Assembly: GCA_020628935.1 (NCBI GenBank)
Contig: JAHDEG010000005.1
Span: 1-46,414 of the forward strand
DNA: 46,414 bases
Direction: 5' to 3'
From: Flavobacteriales bacterium
GTDB taxonomy: Bacteria; Bacteroidota; Bacteroidia; Flavobacteriales_G; JALEGO01
The notes under the pieces were generated by a model. It saw only the letters and a list, made by a program, of their open reading frames with translations. It was not told the DNA's origin and ran no database searches. A program made the translations under genes and the position numbers. Below, in pieces: positions 45,385 through 46,414 of this stretch. Position 1 is the first letter of the stretch. Each line of letters opens with the position of its first letter.

Positions 45385-45547
45385 GCCTTCGAAAAGAACA
45401 GTAATTATGCGAAGTGTAAAAATGTAGTAAGACCATGAAGCTTTTAGCTTGACTAAAAGATCACGTGGCCGAACTTAATTTTTGCCAAGTGTAATTGGTG
45501 TTGTTTTAGTAAGCTTACTCAGGTTGAATTTAGAATTATGCTGAGTA
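45385..45547 (+). ncRNA. Structured intergenic element, copy C
   Basis: A 163-nt element on the strand opposite to both flanking genes. It starts GCCTTC (45385) with a local hairpin CTTCG/CGAAG, then TAGTAAGACC (45425-45434). The outer stem CCAT (45433-45436)/GTGG (45465-45468) includes one G-U pair. The inner stem CTTTTAG (45441-45447)/CTAAAAG (45453-45459) has the loop CTTGA. Then come AGATCAC, GGCCGAACT, a small CCAA/TTGG hairpin, TTTTAGTAAGC and the closing hairpin TACTCAG (45516-45522)/CTGAGTA (45541-45547). The G-U pair would be C-A on the other strand, supporting the plus strand as the RNA. Confidence 0.6.
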
Positions 45548-45587
45548 CAATTAAATGATTACTTTCCTGAAATATAAATCCTCCTTC

Positions 45588-46277
45588 CTACAAGCCTAAT
45601 AAACCAATTATTTGTTCTGATTTATTAAGTTGATTGTCTGACAGTTCTTTTTTGAGGATATCAAATTCACTCCTAACAAAACTTCTTTTTATTTTTCCTT
45701 CCTCTAGTTGATGTGCATTATCGCAGCAGTTATAAAGTGTTTCAATAATATGTGAAGTCATTAAAATTATTTTGTGCTCGTTAGCTGTTTTTTTTATGAT
45801 ATGCTCTACTAGCTGAGTGGATTCTAGGTCTAGACCATTAAAGGGCTCGTCTAGTATTAAAATGGGCCTATTCATAGATAGCATTGCGATTAGAGCTAAT
45901 TTCTTTTTCATGCCTGTTGAGAAGGATGAAATTGGTTTATTAAAATCTACATCGAATAGGGTAGAGAGGTTGTTTTTTTTATCCTCTGAAAGCTTAAATA
46001 GGTCTAAAAATTCACCTCCTTTTAAGTAAGGATAAAAGAAAGGTGTGGTTTCTAGAAAGGCAACGTCTTTTAAAGTGTAGCTATGATTGTTTAGCGAAAT
46101 TTTTCCTTCATAAGTTTTGTTGTACTGGGCAACACAGTTTAAAAAAGTTGTTTTACCTGCTCCATTAGATCCTACTATACCATGAATTTTGTTGGTGCTA
46201 AATTGTAAGGAGATATTATTGAGAGTGGATGTTTCACTTTTGGGATACGTGAAATTTAGGTTGTTAATTTGAAGCAT
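45588..46277 (-). CDS. ABC transporter ATP-binding protein
   Basis: A protein of 229 residues, a complete nucleotide-binding domain: Walker A GSNGAGKTT (about 37-45), signature FSTGMKKKLALIAML, Walker B PILILDEPFNGLD with catalytic Glu, and the switch His in LMTSHI. The short Q-loop region and the family resemblance suggest a CcmA-type exporter ATPase paired with an ABC-2 permease, but no complete permease is in the window. The substrate is unknown. It overlaps the end of a hydrophobic frame upstream (46264-46398), which may be the partner. Confidence 0.92.
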   Translation of the reverse strand: MLQINNLNFTYPKSETSTLNNISLQFSTNKIHGIVGSNGAGKTTFLNCVAQYNKTYEGKISLNNHSYTLKDVAFLETTPFFYPYLKGGEFLDLFKLSEDKKNNLSTLFDVDFNKPISSFSTGMKKKLALIAMLSMNRPILILDEPFNGLDLESTQLVEHIIKKTANEHKIILMTSHIIETLYNCCDNAHQLEEGKIKRSFVRSEFDILKKELSDNQLNKSEQIIGLLGL

Positions 46278-46398
46278 TTATGAGTTTATTTAGGCTTTTT
46301 TGGGCTCCGTTATAGTAATTGAAAAAGTAAATAATTGGCATTGGAATTAGAAAAATAATGAGTGGTGACAAATATATAGTTTGGTGTGGGTAAATCGG
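46264..46398 (-). CDS. Possible C-terminal piece of a membrane protein, window edge
   Basis: A minus-strand frame from 46398 to a stop at 46266-46264 encodes a hydrophobic segment (IYLSPLIIFLIPMPIIYFFN) and a short polar tail. Its stop overlaps the start of the ABC ATPase, as expected for a coupled permease gene. However, the same frame has a TAA at 46401-46399, so it is either a frameshifted end, a short gene without a clear start, or not coding. I report it only as a weak possibility. Confidence 0.25.
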   Translation of the reverse strand, partial: PIYPHQTIYLSPLIIFLIPMPIIYFFNYYNGAQKSLNKLINASN

Positions 46399-46414
46399 TT
46401 ATATCTTGTCCTGG

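Overview
The window is AT-rich DNA from a Bacteroidota bacterium, most likely a marine or freshwater member of the order Flavobacteriales close to the Cryomorphaceae/Crocinitomicaceae. The evidence is two SprB-repeat adhesins with type B sorting domains of the type IX secretion system (T9SS), a PorP/SprF-type outer-membrane protein, a type A T9SS sorting domain on an amylase, an S46 dipeptidyl-peptidase, bacillithiol synthesis (BshA) and promoter-like TAnnTTCG boxes. The genus is inferred, not shown.

Layout. 1-1779 (-) is an S46 peptidase cut by the window edge; its stop codon lies outside. 1.9-13.5 kb is a surface-adhesin locus: a giant adhesin of 22 SprB-like repeats (+), convergent with an operon (-) of a second adhesin and a PorP/SprF partner. 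13.5-16.1 kb is decayed or sparse DNA: a 69-bp remnant of an adhesin C-terminus, a PilJ-type sensor broken by two frameshifts, a FISUMP lipoprotein-like surface protein, and a structured intergenic element. 16.1-18.0 kb is a PadR regulator with a PspC membrane protein. 18.1-22.0 kb holds three glycosyltransferases and a methyltransferase, probably for surface glycan synthesis. 22.0-25.8 kb (-) holds an M23 peptidase, a tryptophan 2,3-dioxygenase and two envelope proteins. 25.9-31.1 kb is a phenylacetyl-CoA epoxidase locus: paaA-paaB-paaC and an acyl-CoA carboxylase beta subunit on one strand, and paaE plus a separate ferredoxin divergent on the other. 31.1-38.1 kb (+) is a tightly packed run: a BadF-type sugar kinase, a nitroreductase, a secreted HExxH protein, a GH3/beta-lactamase-fold fusion, BshA and two small lipoproteins. 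38.3-46.3 kb holds a SUI1 factor, XerD, MetK, a secreted alpha-amylase, an MscS channel and an ABC ATPase.

How the parts relate. The adhesins and PorP/SprF protein should work together in T9SS export and surface display. The paa genes would epoxidise phenylacetyl-CoA, with electrons from PaaE and perhaps the extra ferredoxin. The kinase, GH3 fusion and M23 peptidase suggest handling of cell-wall sugars and muropeptides.

The most notable unexplained signal is a family of about 147-163-nt intergenic elements. There are three copies, at 38104-38250 (+), 40531-40678 (-) and 45385-45547 (+). They share blocks in the same order and spacing, and their two nested stems keep pairing while the bases change, which is the mark of a structured RNA. 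I do not recognise the family.
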